Part shown: positions 12,016 to 23,399 of the stretch, piece after piece
Position numbering within the stretch: position 1 is the first letter of the stretch
How the letters are laid out: the number at the start of each line of letters is the position of its first letter
Source: Brachypterus glaber
Taxonomy: Eukaryota > Arthropoda > Insecta > Coleoptera > Kateretidae
Length of the DNA: 64,000 nucleotides
Reading direction: 5' to 3'
Assembly: GCA_958510825.1 (NCBI GenBank)
Contig: OY294044.1
Span: forward strand, 43,551,550-43,615,549
Notes under the pieces: generated by a model
Databases searched by the model: none
Told to the model about the DNA's origin: nothing
The model's input: the letters and a program-made list of their open reading frames with translations, nothing else
Program-made: the position numbers and the translations under genes

Positions 12016-14094
12016 TGTACCGTAATTAATACGTTCACTGCCAACGGCTAGTTTTGACAGCGGAGCAATGGGTATGGGCAAGGGAAAAATAGAAAGAATT
12101 GATTAATGTTGTTAGGGGCGCCAGTTACTTTAGCTTTTACTCCTTTTGGTAAGTAACAACCTAGTGTAAATACTTAAGCTTTTCAGTTTGAGAAAATATA
12201 ACCCCTAAATAAAATAAGATAATTCATTTGAGAAATTTATTATAAATAAACTTAATGAAAGCACATCAAGTAATGTATTAATATATATAAAAAATATGTG
12301 TAATTATATTAAGATATAATTAAAGAAATCTTAATAAAAATTACTAAATTCAGAAATCATTCGACTTAAATGTATAAAGAAAACATGAAGTTCAGCAAGC
12401 ACCAAGAAATGTATGTAAACAACAATCATTTCTTGCAGTGTATAAAAGTCATGCTTAAATTAGAAATCATTTAATCAAAAGTATGATATTTAATAATTAA
12501 TAAATGAGATTAAATGTTTAAAAAAAAATAAGTACCTAAAAATGAACAAAAGCCAGAAGGGCATATAGTATTAATCAATACTATATCAGATCTGATAAAG
12601 TTTACAGTTATAAGAATATTGAAATAAAAGAATTTAAAAATTTGAAATATTGCTTTCAAAAGTTTTCAGAATGAGTACTTAGCTGGTTTCTGCAAAATCC
12701 ATGAGGTATGAATTCCATCGTCTCCATCTGTGCAAGTCTCCCCTTGCTGATGAATTCATTTCTCAAATGAAAGGAAAAAAATATAGGCTGTCCCATCTAC
12801 TTTGGAAAAATCACTTCCAGGATAAAATATACTTTTGAAAATTATGTCCAATGTAAAATTGTCTGCTAGACGGTCATATAGAATTTATCTATGCCGAAAA
12901 ATACAGAACCATGTTCCAACAGAACATCACTCCATGCGGAGAACTTGTATATCAAATATACCAAAATAAACTTCAACTTAAATTAATGTAATTCCATATT
13001 AATGGTATAGAAATGGTGAGTAATTAATGGTAATTAATTAATGGTCTAGTAATGTAGTAATAATGGTGCTTAATTAATGGTGCTAAAACAATAATTATAT
13101 CTTAGAAATATTCTAAGAAACAGAAAAACTTAACTTACATGTCATACTAAGTCTTCGATGTCCATCGAAACGTTATAAATGCGTAATTGTAGAAAATAAC
13201 CGTTACAATATCTTCCGCATTGTTTAAATATTCATTTTCACTAACTTTAAATAAAAATACATGAAGGATTACTTCGATGATTACAGAAAATAAACACTCG
13301 TCAAAATGACACCACCATTGTATTCGAGTTGCATCAAGAAGGAGCGAAAATCGACCTTATCAACCGGTATGAACCCTTCAGGTAAATAAAATCCTATTTC
13401 TGAACTATTAGCGACATCTATGTAAGTCATTATCAACTACAGTTTTACCGTATAGGATTCCTAATAAAGGTAACGAAAACTACACCAAAAATAATAACAA
13501 AAAGACTATTTCCTAATAAATCCGTATTAGTGATATCTAACCTCAAAATATTACTCTAAGAAACAAATATAAACAATACTTATTGTTTATCAGCAAAACT
13601 AATAAAAATACGAACAGAATACTAAGTGTCCTGTGAACTAAGTATAAACAAAATACTGAATCTAAGTGAGCAGTTCCAGCAAACTATTTTCAACAAATTC
13701 TAGATTATCCCGAAGGAATAATCATACGAAACTTTCCAGGAGAAACAAGCTACAGATGAAAGCCAGTGAAATCCAACCCTCAATAGACTCTGAAACATAT
13801 AAAAACCAGGTAAGTCCATAGACAAATGCACTATAGAGAAATAAGTCATATGATTCTTTATTATTAAAAATCATATTCTAATTATGTTTTCTTTATGTTA
13901 TTTTCAGGTAGAACTATGGAATAGAGACTCATATGGTTAGAATTCAGTTCCTGCTACAAAATAGTCCCAGATACAAAATAGTTCTGTACGTACGTAACTA
14001 TTTATATACAAAATAAACATAAATTATAACGTAAGTAAACTAATAGTTTAATTAACCCTTGCTATATTACAAAGTGACGATTTATATCGTTACA
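12016..14094. mobile_element. 2,079-bp LTR-type insertion in the RT gene (possible solo LTR)
   Basis: The interrupted gene gives exact ends. The left flank ends in gctc (12012-12015), the right flank begins with gctc (14095-14098), and removing the insert plus one copy restores ...RVFALQKRIL. The insert starts tgtaccg and ends cgttaca, that is TG...CA ends with a short terminal inversion. TG/CA ends with a 4-bp duplication are typical of LTR retrotransposons. No open frame of useful length and no obvious internal LTR pair is seen, so a long solo LTR or a non-autonomous element is likely. A stretch at 12,026 (ttaatacgttcactgcca) resembles the end of the TTAA MITE at 49,099, which may be a nested or chance match. 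Confidence 0.75.
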
Positions 14095-14098
14095 GCTC

Positions 14099-14490
14099 TA
14101 CAAAAAAGAATATTAAGACTTATGTTTGGACTTGGTAGAATAGAAAGTTGTAGAGAAGCTTTTAAGAAAAACAAGATCCTTACCGCTCCCTCAATTTTTA
14201 TTTTAAAATGTGTGTTATTTGCCAAACAACATTTTCAGAATTTATCTGTAAACGGGGAAACGCATAATTACTTAACTCGGCATAATGAGCTTTTAAGAAT
14301 CCCTCCACACAAAAGTGCTAAATTTGAAAAATCACCCCTATACAGCTGTATAAGCCTGTATAATGTGCTACCAGAAAACATACGTGAACTATCAAATTTT
14401 AACACATTTAAAAATAAAGTACAAAATATTCTTATTGATAATTGTATATATAGTTTAGACGAGTATAATTCATGCAATTTTAATCTATAA
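14099..14490 (+). pseudogene. Non-LTR retrotransposon ORF2, C-terminal part
   Basis: Continuation of the RT gene after the insertion: LQKRILRLMFGLGRIESC, then REAFKKNKILTAPSIFIL, a 'NYLTRHNELL' block, and a C terminus matching in layout the copy that ends at 28,533 (NTFKNKVQNILIDN here, NIFKSKIKNFLLQN there). It ends in TAA at 14,488-14,490. Known biology: ORF2 proteins of CR1/Jockey/I elements end in a poorly defined domain after RT, as here. Not functional on its own. Confidence 0.88.
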
Positions 14491-14927
14491 CTTTTTTTTT
14501 TCTTTTAATTTTTTTACTTTATTATTACTTTATTTATTTTCATTTTATTTGTATATATTCTATGTATATCTATTTTTTTTTATTGATTTTTATTGTATTG
14601 TGTTCACTAATCTTAATATTAATTTTAATGCTGTATATTTTAATTCAGTTTTTGTCTTTTGTACCTTTTTATATTTTACTTTATTTATTAGTTTAATAAT
14701 GGTTTTACTTAAATTTTATTTATTTATTTATTTTGTTTTCTAGATTTTTTGTTAATTTATTCACAATTGTAACTGTATTTTTACATTTTTATATGTTAGT
14801 GTACACTTCTGTATGTAGGATTTTTTTTATGTTTTTTATGTATTTTCACTTTTTTTTTACTTGCATACAGACTATTTTATTTTTATGACATACCATATAT
14901 ACTTATGTATCAACATGGCGAAATAAA

Positions 14928-14976
<49 letters not shown>
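14491..14976 (+). repeat. 3' UTR and (ATT)n tail of the non-LTR element
   Basis: T-rich 3' UTR ending ggcgaaataaatattatt and a pure ATT microsatellite at about 14,928-14,976. The same type of end (aataaa followed by ATT/TTA repeats) terminates the element at 28,822. The tail marks the 3' end of the retrotransposon insertion. Confidence 0.8.
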
Positions 14977-14979
<3 letters not shown>

Positions 14980-15000
14980 TACTATTAATTACTAAAGTAC

Positions 15001-15222
15001 ATAGGGAACCAACATTCATACAACATACACTTCATACCTCGGTTCTCGCGTTATTCAAGGCTGTAGAGATTTAATATTTTGGCTACCCCCCCTAACACAC
15101 CCCCTATTAGGGGGTAGCCATAACATGAAATCTCTATAATCTATAATAACGCGAGAATCGGGGTATAAAGTGTATGAATTTTGGTACAATCTGCGTTACG
15201 TTATACTTGAACGTTCCCATAT
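15001..15222. mobile_element. Short palindromic MITE
   Basis: Inverted arms around a centre with a ggctacccccc / agggggtagcc hairpin (15080-15120). Left arm: atagggaac, acttcatacctcggttctcg, cgttatt; right arm mirrors these with cgagaatcggggtataaagt and gttcccatat. A second, half copy lies at 60,825-60,978. Non-coding; target duplication uncertain, possibly TA. Confidence 0.75.
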
Positions 15223-16249
15223 ACCATTTTTAGATTATTATTGCATAATTACCATATTATTTTAAAAATTTAGAGGAACATTATCTTGGTTTATTAATAA
15301 TAACTTTTAAATAGGGACGAACTGGGACGTAATATTTTAGGACATTGTTCTAGACACCCTAATGCAAAATAGCCAACTTCGGCAAGGTTCGATAACAACA
15401 ACCCGGTGGTTTTCTGCAAATTTTAACTTTTTGTTTTTGATCCCTGATTTTTTTTCATAAATTGTTTAAACACACCTAAATAAGTAATTTGGGCAAATAT
15501 GAAAAAAAAGTCGTAGAGGCCGATCATTTTTTTTTTTAGTTTTTTTTCTAATTTATTATAATATGTTCATATAACGTACTTGTACTTTAGTATATATTTT
15601 ACATACAATTATAAAATCATTATTTAAAATTACTACTTTACAAAAATGGTTATCTCCAACGCCAAAGGGCGTATCTTTTTTTCTAGCGCGTTATTGTTTT
15701 ATGGGCGAAGTGGACCGAAAAATCAAAAACTTTTTTTTCTTATTCGGACTTAAAATGCCACGAAACTTCGAAAAAATGTGAAAATAGTGGGTGTTAAAAA
15801 AATATCGGTCTGTCTCTTCTCTGTTTCTAAACCTTATAACTTCTAAACGAAAGGTCCGATTTAAAAAAATCTTTTACTATACGATTTAAGATTCGTAGTT
15901 TACAAAAAACTTAAAAAAACAATTGGCCTCTAGGATTTTTTTATGTTTGCCTAAATTACTTCTTTAGCTCCAATTTATGAAAAAAAAACAGCCGTGCTCC
16001 ATGTATAAATTAAATTTATAAAATACTTTTTTTTTTATTGTATATTTTTCGGTTTAAAGGAAAAAAAGTGAGTTTTTTATACATCAAAATCTTCAGAATA
16101 GTTTGAAGATTACATTTTTTCAAGATTTGTTTGGCTTAATTTCTTTGACAAAAAATTATACTTCTTTAAACATTGGACTCATCTTTTTTGCGAAAACGGT
16201 AAAAGTTACAAAGTTCAAGTTTAAGGCTCTCACGGCATTTCTGAAGGAT
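15223..16249. other. No recognised feature
   Basis: AT-rich sequence with long A and T runs and no gene-like frame. Confidence 0.45.
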
Positions 16250-17245
16250 TAATAAGATGAAGTAGCTACAGAAAAATCTCATTATGGATCATGGTAGCAG
16301 AATGTCTACACATTACAGAACCATTTACAGAAAAATCCAGAAAACTTGTTTTTGGTAAATAATGTTAAATAATCTTCTGCAGAATCTTTGACAATAAATT
16401 GAATATTTTGTTAAATGATTCCGATAGTATTTTTTTACCTGATTCCGAATATCTATGCTTTTTCGTTTGGGTAAAAAAAGTCCAAACAAAAATATTTTTT
16501 TCCGTTTTTTTTTTCCATTTTTCAAGTGCTTGTAGAAAAATTATCATAGTACCTGCAAGCTTTTATCTAGGCTTCGTTTCAAGCGGCCTTCTTACTCTTT
16601 AAAATCGTACAAAAAAAACATGGCACAATGTTTGGTGGTAAATTTGAAAACAGTTTTAAAATACTGCTAAAAACACATTTTATTTAAACTATATTTTTCT
16701 TACTTACATAGTGTCATTCTGTTAGCAGCAAATTTTGCCCCTAAAAATCTCAAATACAGAACCTCTATGATACTACAATAATTCGCAATTACTGTCAAAA
16801 ATTAAGGTTGTACCAAAACCGAGCAAACTCGGCAATATTCGGCAAAACTCTATGTATTTTCAGAGGCATTTTAAAACTTTTTCAAATTTACCACCAAACA
16901 TTGTATTAAGTTTTTCTTATATGATTTTAAAGAGTAAGAACCGCGCTCTAAATGAAGCCTGGATAAAAGCTTTCAGGTATGACAATTTTTCTACAAGCAC
17001 TTGAAAACGAAAAAAAAAAACGGAAAAAAATATTTTACTTTTACTTTTAAGATATTCGGAATCAGGTAAAAAAATATCGGAATCGTTTAACAAAATATGC
17101 AATTTATTGTCAAATATTCTGCAAAAGATTATTTACCATTATTACCAAAAACAAGTTTTCTGGATTTAGCTATAAATGGTTCTGTAATGTGTAGACCTTC
17201 TGCTACCATGATCCATAATCAGATTGATCTGTAGAGCTACTTAAG
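16250..17245. mobile_element. ~1-kb foldback element
   Basis: Arms 16,250-16,640 and 16,870-17,245 are reverse complements with moderate divergence. Matching blocks include tatggatcatggtagcagaa, cacattacagaaccatt, gacaataaattg, cctgattccgaatatct, acaagcacttg and ttaccaccaaaca. The centre (16,640-16,870) is unique. Open frames of 60-67 codons in the arms are mirror images of each other and have no family similarity. Confidence 0.8.
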
Positions 17246-18040
17246 AAGTTTCGTGCTCTGTTACTAAGAAAAAAAATATTTATACAAAAATGTTTAAAAA
17301 ACTTTATATCATTTAGCAATGCAATGGTGTATAGTTTATAAACTATACTATTTTGGTATAAATATTAGTGACTAGTGATTAGTGGAAACCGAAAGTTTTT
17401 ACAAGTATGAGAAAGTAAAACTTAGAAACTGAAGTCAAATTTTAAATCAGTCAAAAATCATACAAATGGAATTCTTTTATTTTATAGTATCTCAGATAAA
17501 AATAAAATATTTTTCGCTCATTATTGTCGTTCAGGTTAAAAAGATATCACTTTCAAAGATGTCATTTTAAATTTAACTAAACAAGTAAGCTCTAAGGAAT
17601 CGAATGATTCATTTTTTTTTCTTGAAATTATAAGACTTTTTCCCTAATAAATAATTGATTTATTAATTATCTATTCTATTATTTAAAATTAATAATTTAC
17701 CATTTGGAGAATATAAATACACTAATAAAGTGTAATATTCCAAGTTAAACTTTAGTTTTATGTATTTGTTATGTAGAAAGTAGCTATTAAAACTTTAAAG
17801 TTAGATTGCTAGTATAAATAGTACAGGGGTGGATCAGGAAAAGTTCAGTAGTAAAACCATAGTATTCTTTTAAGTAATTTCATTGGTTATATCAACAACA
17901 AAAAAAAAGGTCAACAATTTTTCCGGAGACCATTGTATTTCTGTATTTCTATATATTAAAAAATAGCACCTTATCTGATTAGTTTTAGAGATAAAAGTTT
18001 TTTTCCCTAGTAAAACTTATTTTTTTCCTGAAAATTTTAA
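17246..18040. other. No recognised feature
   Basis: AT-rich with no supported gene or repeat boundary. Confidence 0.45.
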
Positions 18041-18560
18041 TTAGATCCGATTATTTTTCTTGAGTTATCGTGTCCACAAAAAACGTGACATCGGATGGAG
18101 AAACGGACAGACAGACAGTTGAAAAAAAAGTTGCTTATTTTTTCATGAAACAAATTTATATCCAAGAATTTTTTGTCTAGGACGATTTTTGAAGTTTGTT
18201 GAAAATTCGAAACTAACCCCAAATACCCCCGTGTACTAAGTTTCAAGCAAATCCAACAACTTTAAAAAATATAATCCGCCATATTTGATCCACCATTTTG
18301 AAAGCTAACTTTTAAATTCTAACCTCGGATTCAGATTTAGCGACCCAAAATACGTAAGAACTGACTGGTCTGCCGCACTCGAGATTATTTTTTTTTTGTA
18401 TGTCGGTGTTATGGTTTTTTTGAGGTTATGGCAAAATCCTGATGTGATGGGGTTAAATAAACATCGGATTCGGATTCAGCCACCCCAAAAACATATCAGA
18501 TATGTTCAGAACCCCAGATCAAATTTTTGTGTGGCTGTGTTATTTATCTACAATAAAATT
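18040..18560 (+). repeat. Dispersed repeat with GACA tract, then half of a 'gccacac' MITE
   Basis: 18,050-18,200 matches the copy at 46,825-47,030: cgattattt, ttatcgtgt, cacaaaa, cgtgacatc, then a short gacagacagac tract and gcttattttttcatgaaac, then ttttgtctaggacgatttt. From about 18,400, cggattcggattcagccacc and gtgtggctgtg resemble the right half of the palindromic MITEs at 31,738-32,336. Non-coding. Confidence 0.6.
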
Positions 18561-19317
18561 CTTGGTAAAAATCTTGCTATACATGTGGACTTATTTAGTG
18601 TAAAACTCCAATATCTTTAAAAAAAAATACAAAATACACTAATTTTACATTTTGCTTAATTTTATCCCATTTAAAACAATATTAATAAAAAACCCGGTAT
18701 ATAAAAGTAAATTTGGGTTTACTATATTTATATTTATCAGTATAGACTAGTCAAGTATTAAGTCCTTACCTAAGCCCTGGATTTAGAAATCCTGATGTTG
18801 TTCCCTTTGGCTTATGATATTAGCAAACAAAAATAATAACAATAACAATTCTAAATAATAGATTTTGTACCAAGGGACTAAAGTTAGTCCTTTAATGCCG
18901 AATGTAAAGTTTTTGCTCGAAGCGTAGCAGAGCGAATAAATTACAAGAGGAATTAAAGGACACTTTATTTCAGTGGTTTATATATTTTTTATTTTTTCTA
19001 TGACCTAATTCTTTAGAAACTGAAATAAAAATAATTATTAGTCCCACTTTCCAAGTATTAATTCCAACCGCTGATTAATTTTAAATTTTAGAGAAGAATA
19101 AGATATTAACTTTAAATTTATTATAGATATACATTTATTTATGGACTAATAAAAGTAATATCTCTTAAATATTAAAAAGATGAGCATTACACAAATTAAT
19201 ATACATAAATCGAAATAAACATAGGAACTTAAAAAATAATTAACAATTAAGTAAAAGAATGGTAACAAATAAGTAAAATACACTGCCCAGTAAAAGAGCA
19301 TTCCCATTTTACACCTC
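18561..19317. other. No recognised feature
   Basis: AT-rich; short repeated words only. Confidence 0.4.
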
Positions 19318-20110
19318 CGCGCTTAAAATGGATTTTTTATTATTAGATTTACTTTTATCAACATTAAAAATATACCAATTTTCACGAAAACTACCCTCGC
19401 CTCTTAGGGTTAGTTAGAACTTTTTTATTATCAGATTCTCTTTCAGCAACCCTAAAAACCACAATGCACCAATTTTCACAAAAACTACCCCCACCCCGCG
19501 GGGGGTGAAATTAGAATTAGAAAAATTTTATTAAAAAATTTAGTTTTAGCGACCTCAAAAACCCCAATATATAAGTTTTCAAGAAAACTACCCCCTACCC
19601 CTCAGGGAGTGGAGTAAGAATTTTTTTATTATCAGATTCACTTTTAACAACCTTAAAAACCCCAATATACCAATTTCCACGAAAACTACCCCCCCCCGTA
19701 AGGGGGTGAAGTTAGAAAAAAAATATTATCATATTCATATTCGCCAACCCCAAAAAGCCCTATGCACCAATTTTGACGAAAATATTAAAATCATTTAAGA
19801 ATATTTACCCCTTCACCCTTTCGGTGGTGGAGTCTCGAGCTAGAACTTTTGGAAACATTCCCGTATGTCAAATTTCAAGTCTCTAGCTTAAAGCGTTCTT
19901 AAGTTATCGTGCCCACAAGATTTCCCGGACAGACCGATCGACCGACCGACCGATCGACCCACCGTCCGACCGACAATTTTTTTTTCTTAAAATTGATTTA
20001 TATCGACATAAATCGTCATAAAACGCAAAAATACGCAAAAAAATTTAATTTGCACCAATACAAGGCTTTCCGAAATTTTGAAAATTTTCAAAATGGGAAT
20101 GCAAAAAAAG
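19318..20110 (+). repeat. ~100-bp tandem units followed by a GACC tetranucleotide tract
   Basis: About five diverged units of roughly 100 bp (19,325-19,800), each with 'ttattatcagattcact', 'accccaatataccaat', 'cacgaaaactacccc' and a C/G run such as ccccgcggggggtg. They lead into ctctagcttaaag, gttatcgtgcccacaagatt, and a gaccgaccgatcgacc tract at 19,925-19,975. The whole composite matches 2,440-2,930 and, in part, 1,600-1,730. No coding potential. Confidence 0.7.
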
Positions 20111-20119
20111 AGAAATAAA

Positions 20120-20640
20120 ATCATGACTATTCATATGATATATTTCTAGATTTTACAATAACATTGGGGATGGAAAAGGGTTGACATGTGTATACAGTGT
20201 GGTTTTTCTGTGTATATTATACTGAGTGTCTAAGTAGGTAGCACTACTAAAATTGTACTAAAATTGTCTATTAAACCGTTTTTTGGTTTATATTAAATAA
20301 AAGGCCCAATAATACTTTTATACCTATTTAAATGTTAAAAATTCAATAAATATATTATTTATTAAATATTATTCGATATTATTTGTAATTTTGGCGAAGG
20401 CGCTTTAATAACACAAACATTTTTCTTTTGCTAATGCAATTTTTTTCTACTTTGCCCACCTTGGCTTTTACAATTTTTTTTATTCGTCTTTTTTTAGTGA
20501 TGCTTATCGTTTAAGATTTTCGGCCGAAAATTAGATATAGAATTTTTTTTATTCGATTTTGTCATAAAGTCACAGGTATCGTTTAAGGTTTAGGACCGTA
20601 AATCTGGATTTTACTGGCTAGTCTCTAAAAGCAAAATAAT
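20120..20640. other. No recognised feature
   Basis: AT-rich; one inexact repeat (tatcgttta plus a following block) near 20,505 and 20,580. Confidence 0.4.
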
Positions 20641-20643
20641 TTA

Positions 20644-21080
20644 ATCTTGTTGTTGTTCTTAATAAAATTCATCCTAATATAAAGATTACTTTCAAAATTA
20701 AATCTTACAACCCCCTGTCATTTTTAGATTTAGAATTTAAAATTTTGAATGATAAAATAACATTTTCCATTCTTAAAAAAAACTATATTCCATTAAATTC
20801 CTTTCTATTTCCCTGTTAGTCACAGAAAAGCCGCTTCTAACAATGTTTCATGGTTTGCTCTCAATTCCCTCAAATAAGACTGATTTTCAAGCCAAACTGG
20901 ATATTATATTCCGTTAAGCTCAATAAACCTTTAGATATTATTAATAAACTATTTTTTAAAAAACGAAGAACTACTCAACACATAATATTCCTTAAACGCA
21001 TTAAAACTCAGTTTTTTTTGCAGCATTTTTTATACAGGTCAACCAAATTAATATATTTAAGACCAATTTTCAAGAACTAA
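20644..21080 (+). pseudogene. Penelope-like element RT fragment, copy 1
   Basis: Conceptual translation across frame breaks reads LNKIHPNIK, then NPLSFLDLEFKILNDKITFS, NYIPLNSFLFPCSHRK, a degenerate 'VSWFALNSLK', DFQAKLDII, and PLDIINKLFFKK. This order (xFLDL..., YxPxNSxHP..., S/HxxAA, DFxxEL, INKLI) matches the C-terminal RT region of Penelope-like retroelements (established family). Numerous stops and frameshifts make it a fossil. It is part of the ~724-bp tandem duplication with 21,443. Confidence 0.65.
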
Positions 21081-21278
21081 TTTTAATTGTATAACATTTT
21101 ATTGAATAACTAGTCCTAATTTTTTTTTTACTACCGGGACAAAAACGCTATTTTACTCCCTCTATTGTGGGACTAAAACTTAAGGTTTACTTCCTCATCT
21201 GTATCATGTTATCCATGATAGCTGTAAATACAAATAGCTCCAGAAATGCTATCATGTACAAATACAGGTACAGGTACA

Positions 21279-21442
21279 GGTGTACAAATAAGTTTTCGCC
21301 GTTTTCTATAAAAAATTAGGAATTTATTGTGAAAGAACGGTACTTTATGTTTTATTCAAACTATTGTCCATCACTAGCCACTACGTTTCCTATCTTTCTG
21401 GCAGCATTCGTCGGAAGAACTCTTTACCTCCAAACTCGCTGC
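21279..21442 (-). mobile_element. Truncated mariner 3' end
   Basis: Begins ggtgtacaaataagttttcg and matches 22,016-22,160, including the stop-proximal region (ctagccactacg on the plus strand). It exists because of the tandem duplication rather than an independent insertion. Confidence 0.8.
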
Positions 21443-21810
21443 CATTTTTAGATTAGAATTTACAATTTTGAATGATAAAATAACATTTTCCATTCATAAA
21501 AAAACTATATTCCATTTAATTCATTTCTATTTCCCTGTTGGTCACAGAATAGCAGCTCTTAACACTGTTTCATGGTTTGCTCTCAATTCCCTTGAATAAG
21601 ACTGATTTTCAAGCCAAACTGGATATTATATTCCGTTAAGCTCACATTAGCAATAAACCTTTAGATATTATTAATAAACTATTTTTTAAAAAACGAAGAA
21701 CTACTCAACACATAATATTCCTTAAACGCATTAAAACTCAGTTTTTTTGCAGCATTGTTTATACAGGTCAACCAAATTAATATATTTAAGACCAATTTTC
21801 AAGAACTAAT
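21443..21810 (+). pseudogene. Penelope-like element RT fragment, copy 2
   Basis: Second copy of the fragment at 20,719, with its own frameshifts. Readable pieces: LEFTILNDKITFSI, then 'HFYFPVGHRIAALNTVSWF' in a shifted frame, DFQAKLDII and PLDIINKLFFKK. The HRIAA box is better preserved here than in copy 1. Same assignment and caveats as copy 1. Confidence 0.6.
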
Positions 21811-22015
21811 CTTAATCGTATAACAAGTTAATTGAATAACTAGTCTTAATTTTTTTTTACGACCGGGACAAAAGCGCTATTTTACTCCCTCTCTTGCGGG
21901 ACTAAACCTGAAGTTTTACTCCCTCATCTGTATCATGTTGTCCATGACAGCTGTACACTTTCAAATACAAATAGCGCCAGAAATGCTATCATGTACAAAT
22001 ACAGGTACAGGTAAA

Positions 22016-23143
22016 GGTGTACAAATAAGTTTCCGCCGTTTTCTATCAAAAATTAGGAATTTATTGTGAAAGAAAGGTACATTATGTTTTATTCAAACTA
22101 TTGTCCTTCACTAGCCACTACGTTTTCCTATCTTTCTGGCGTCGGAAAAACTCTTTATCTTTGAGGCTATCGACGAATCGACCCAATTTTTGGTATCTTC
22201 ATATGATGTAAAGCGCTGCCAGAGAGACCATGTGCCATCGACCGGAACAAGTGATAGTCGGAAGGGGCAATGTCTGGTGAATAAGGCGGGTGGGGTAGGA
22301 CTTCTCAATTAAGTGTTTCCAAATAGGTTTTGAACCGCGCCGCAATATGAGGATAAGCATTATCATGTAGGAGAATAATTTTGTCGTGTCTGGAGTAGTC
22401 ATGGGCTCGTTTTTCCTTGAGTGCTTGGCTCAACCTCATTAATTGTGTTCAGTAGAGAGTTCCAGTAATGGTTTCGCTCGGTTTAAGCAACTCATAATAC
22501 ACAGTTTTTTTCCATGAACATTGGGTTTGGCTGTTGATGTTGAAGCATGGCCAGGTGGTCCCCATGATTTTCTCTTCTTGGGTTATCGTAGTGGATCCAT
22601 TTTCCATCACCACTATACGATTCAAAAAAGCCATTCTTTTTTTTCCTGGCAAGCAGCATTTCACAAGTGCAAAATCGGCCTTTAACGTCTCTCGGTTTCA
22701 GTTCATATGGAACCCAATTTCCTTGTTTTTGAATCATTCCCAACGATTTTAAACGATGTGAAATTGCTTGTTTAGTCACTCCTAATATAAGTGTAAGTTC
22801 TTTCTTCATTTGACGTGAATCTTCCTCCAATAATACTTCCAATTCCGTGTCTTCATACACTTTCGGCCTTTCAATACGTTCTTTGTCTTCCACGTCAAAT
22901 TCACCATTTTTAAACTTTCGAAACCACTCACGACAACTTCTCTCTCTTAAAGCAGCCTCTCCATATGCTTCTACAAGCAATCGATGAGCCTCAGGTGCAG
23001 ATTTCTTCAAATTAAAGAAAAAATTATGTGATGCTGATACGGAGTCACTAATATCTCAAGGTTATGTTGTTACCAAATGTCCAATTGGCCAAACTTACGA
23101 TATTACGTTTTATATCTGTCAAACGGCGGAAACTTATTTTTAA
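22016..23143 (-). mobile_element. mariner element, degraded
   Basis: Terminal inverted repeats share aataagtttccgccgttt: 22,024-22,041 on the plus strand and 23,121-23,140 inverted. The left end reads ggtgtacaaataag; the right end has lost its outermost bases to mutation. Length about 1.13 kb, slightly under the ~1.3 kb of full mariners, so internal deletions are expected. The transposase lies on the minus strand. Tc1/mariner elements insert at TA; the TA cannot be confirmed at the eroded right end. Confidence 0.9.
22110..23010 (-). pseudogene. mariner transposase pseudogene (D,D34D type)
   Basis: The N-terminal half is open (23,010-22,492): SCREWFRKFKNGEFDVEDKE is the second helix-turn-helix region, followed by a linker (RPKVYEDTELEVLLEEDSRQ) and VTKQAISHRLKSLGMIQKQG. 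The catalytic domain begins with SGDGKWIHYDNP (first Asp). After a frameshift near 22,500 come YYELLKPSETITGTLY, then HDNAYPHIA (second Asp, about 22,355) and, after another break, SPDIAPSDYHLF (third Asp region, about 22,280), and finally RFTSYEDTKNWVDSSIASK. All three acidic positions are recognisable, but frameshifts and stops prevent a functional protein. Resembles mauritiana/cecropia-type mariners; subfamily uncertain. Confidence 0.92.
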
Positions 23144-23164
23144 TTAGTTAATCTAGGCATGTTT

Positions 23165-23395
23165 TCATGACTTTTTATCGTATTTTGAGGCACATAATTT
23201 TGTATTTACTTACTGATTTTGAAAATTGAAAAAAACATTTTATAGCCTGCAAAGCAGTTGATAAAAATAGTCGTTTACCTTTTTTTCAAAAAAGTGCTAG
23301 TATTATTTAAAAACTAGAAAAAGTGCCTTTTTTGGCGTTTGGGCTTAGAATAATGGGATTTTTATGCTGAATAAATACTATCTTGTAAGGTTTTA
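23165..23395 (-). repeat. Dispersed repeat, inverted copy of 3375-3660
   Basis: Shares atcgtattttgag, ttttggcgtttgggc and attttatgctgaataaata type blocks with the inverse of 3,375-3,660. It lies just outside the right end of the mariner. Non-coding. Confidence 0.45.
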
Positions 23396-23399
23396 TAAA

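Larger units (their letters stand above)
20719..22160. repeat. ~724-bp tandem duplication (Penelope fragment plus mariner end)
   Basis: 20,719-21,442 and 21,443-about 22,160 are direct repeats, both running from the tttttagatt of the Penelope fragment through cagaaatgctatcatgtaca and the mariner terminus. They differ by scattered substitutions and small indels; for example, copy 2 has an additional 'cacatta' before gcaataaacc. Copy 1 stops inside the mariner and copy 2 continues into the longer mariner, so duplication followed the mariner insertion. Confidence 0.85.

Noticed and set aside
19909..20118. 69-codon frame with Arg/Pro/Thr/Asp repeats
   Set aside because: Product of the GACC tetranucleotide tract in a dispersed non-coding repeat.
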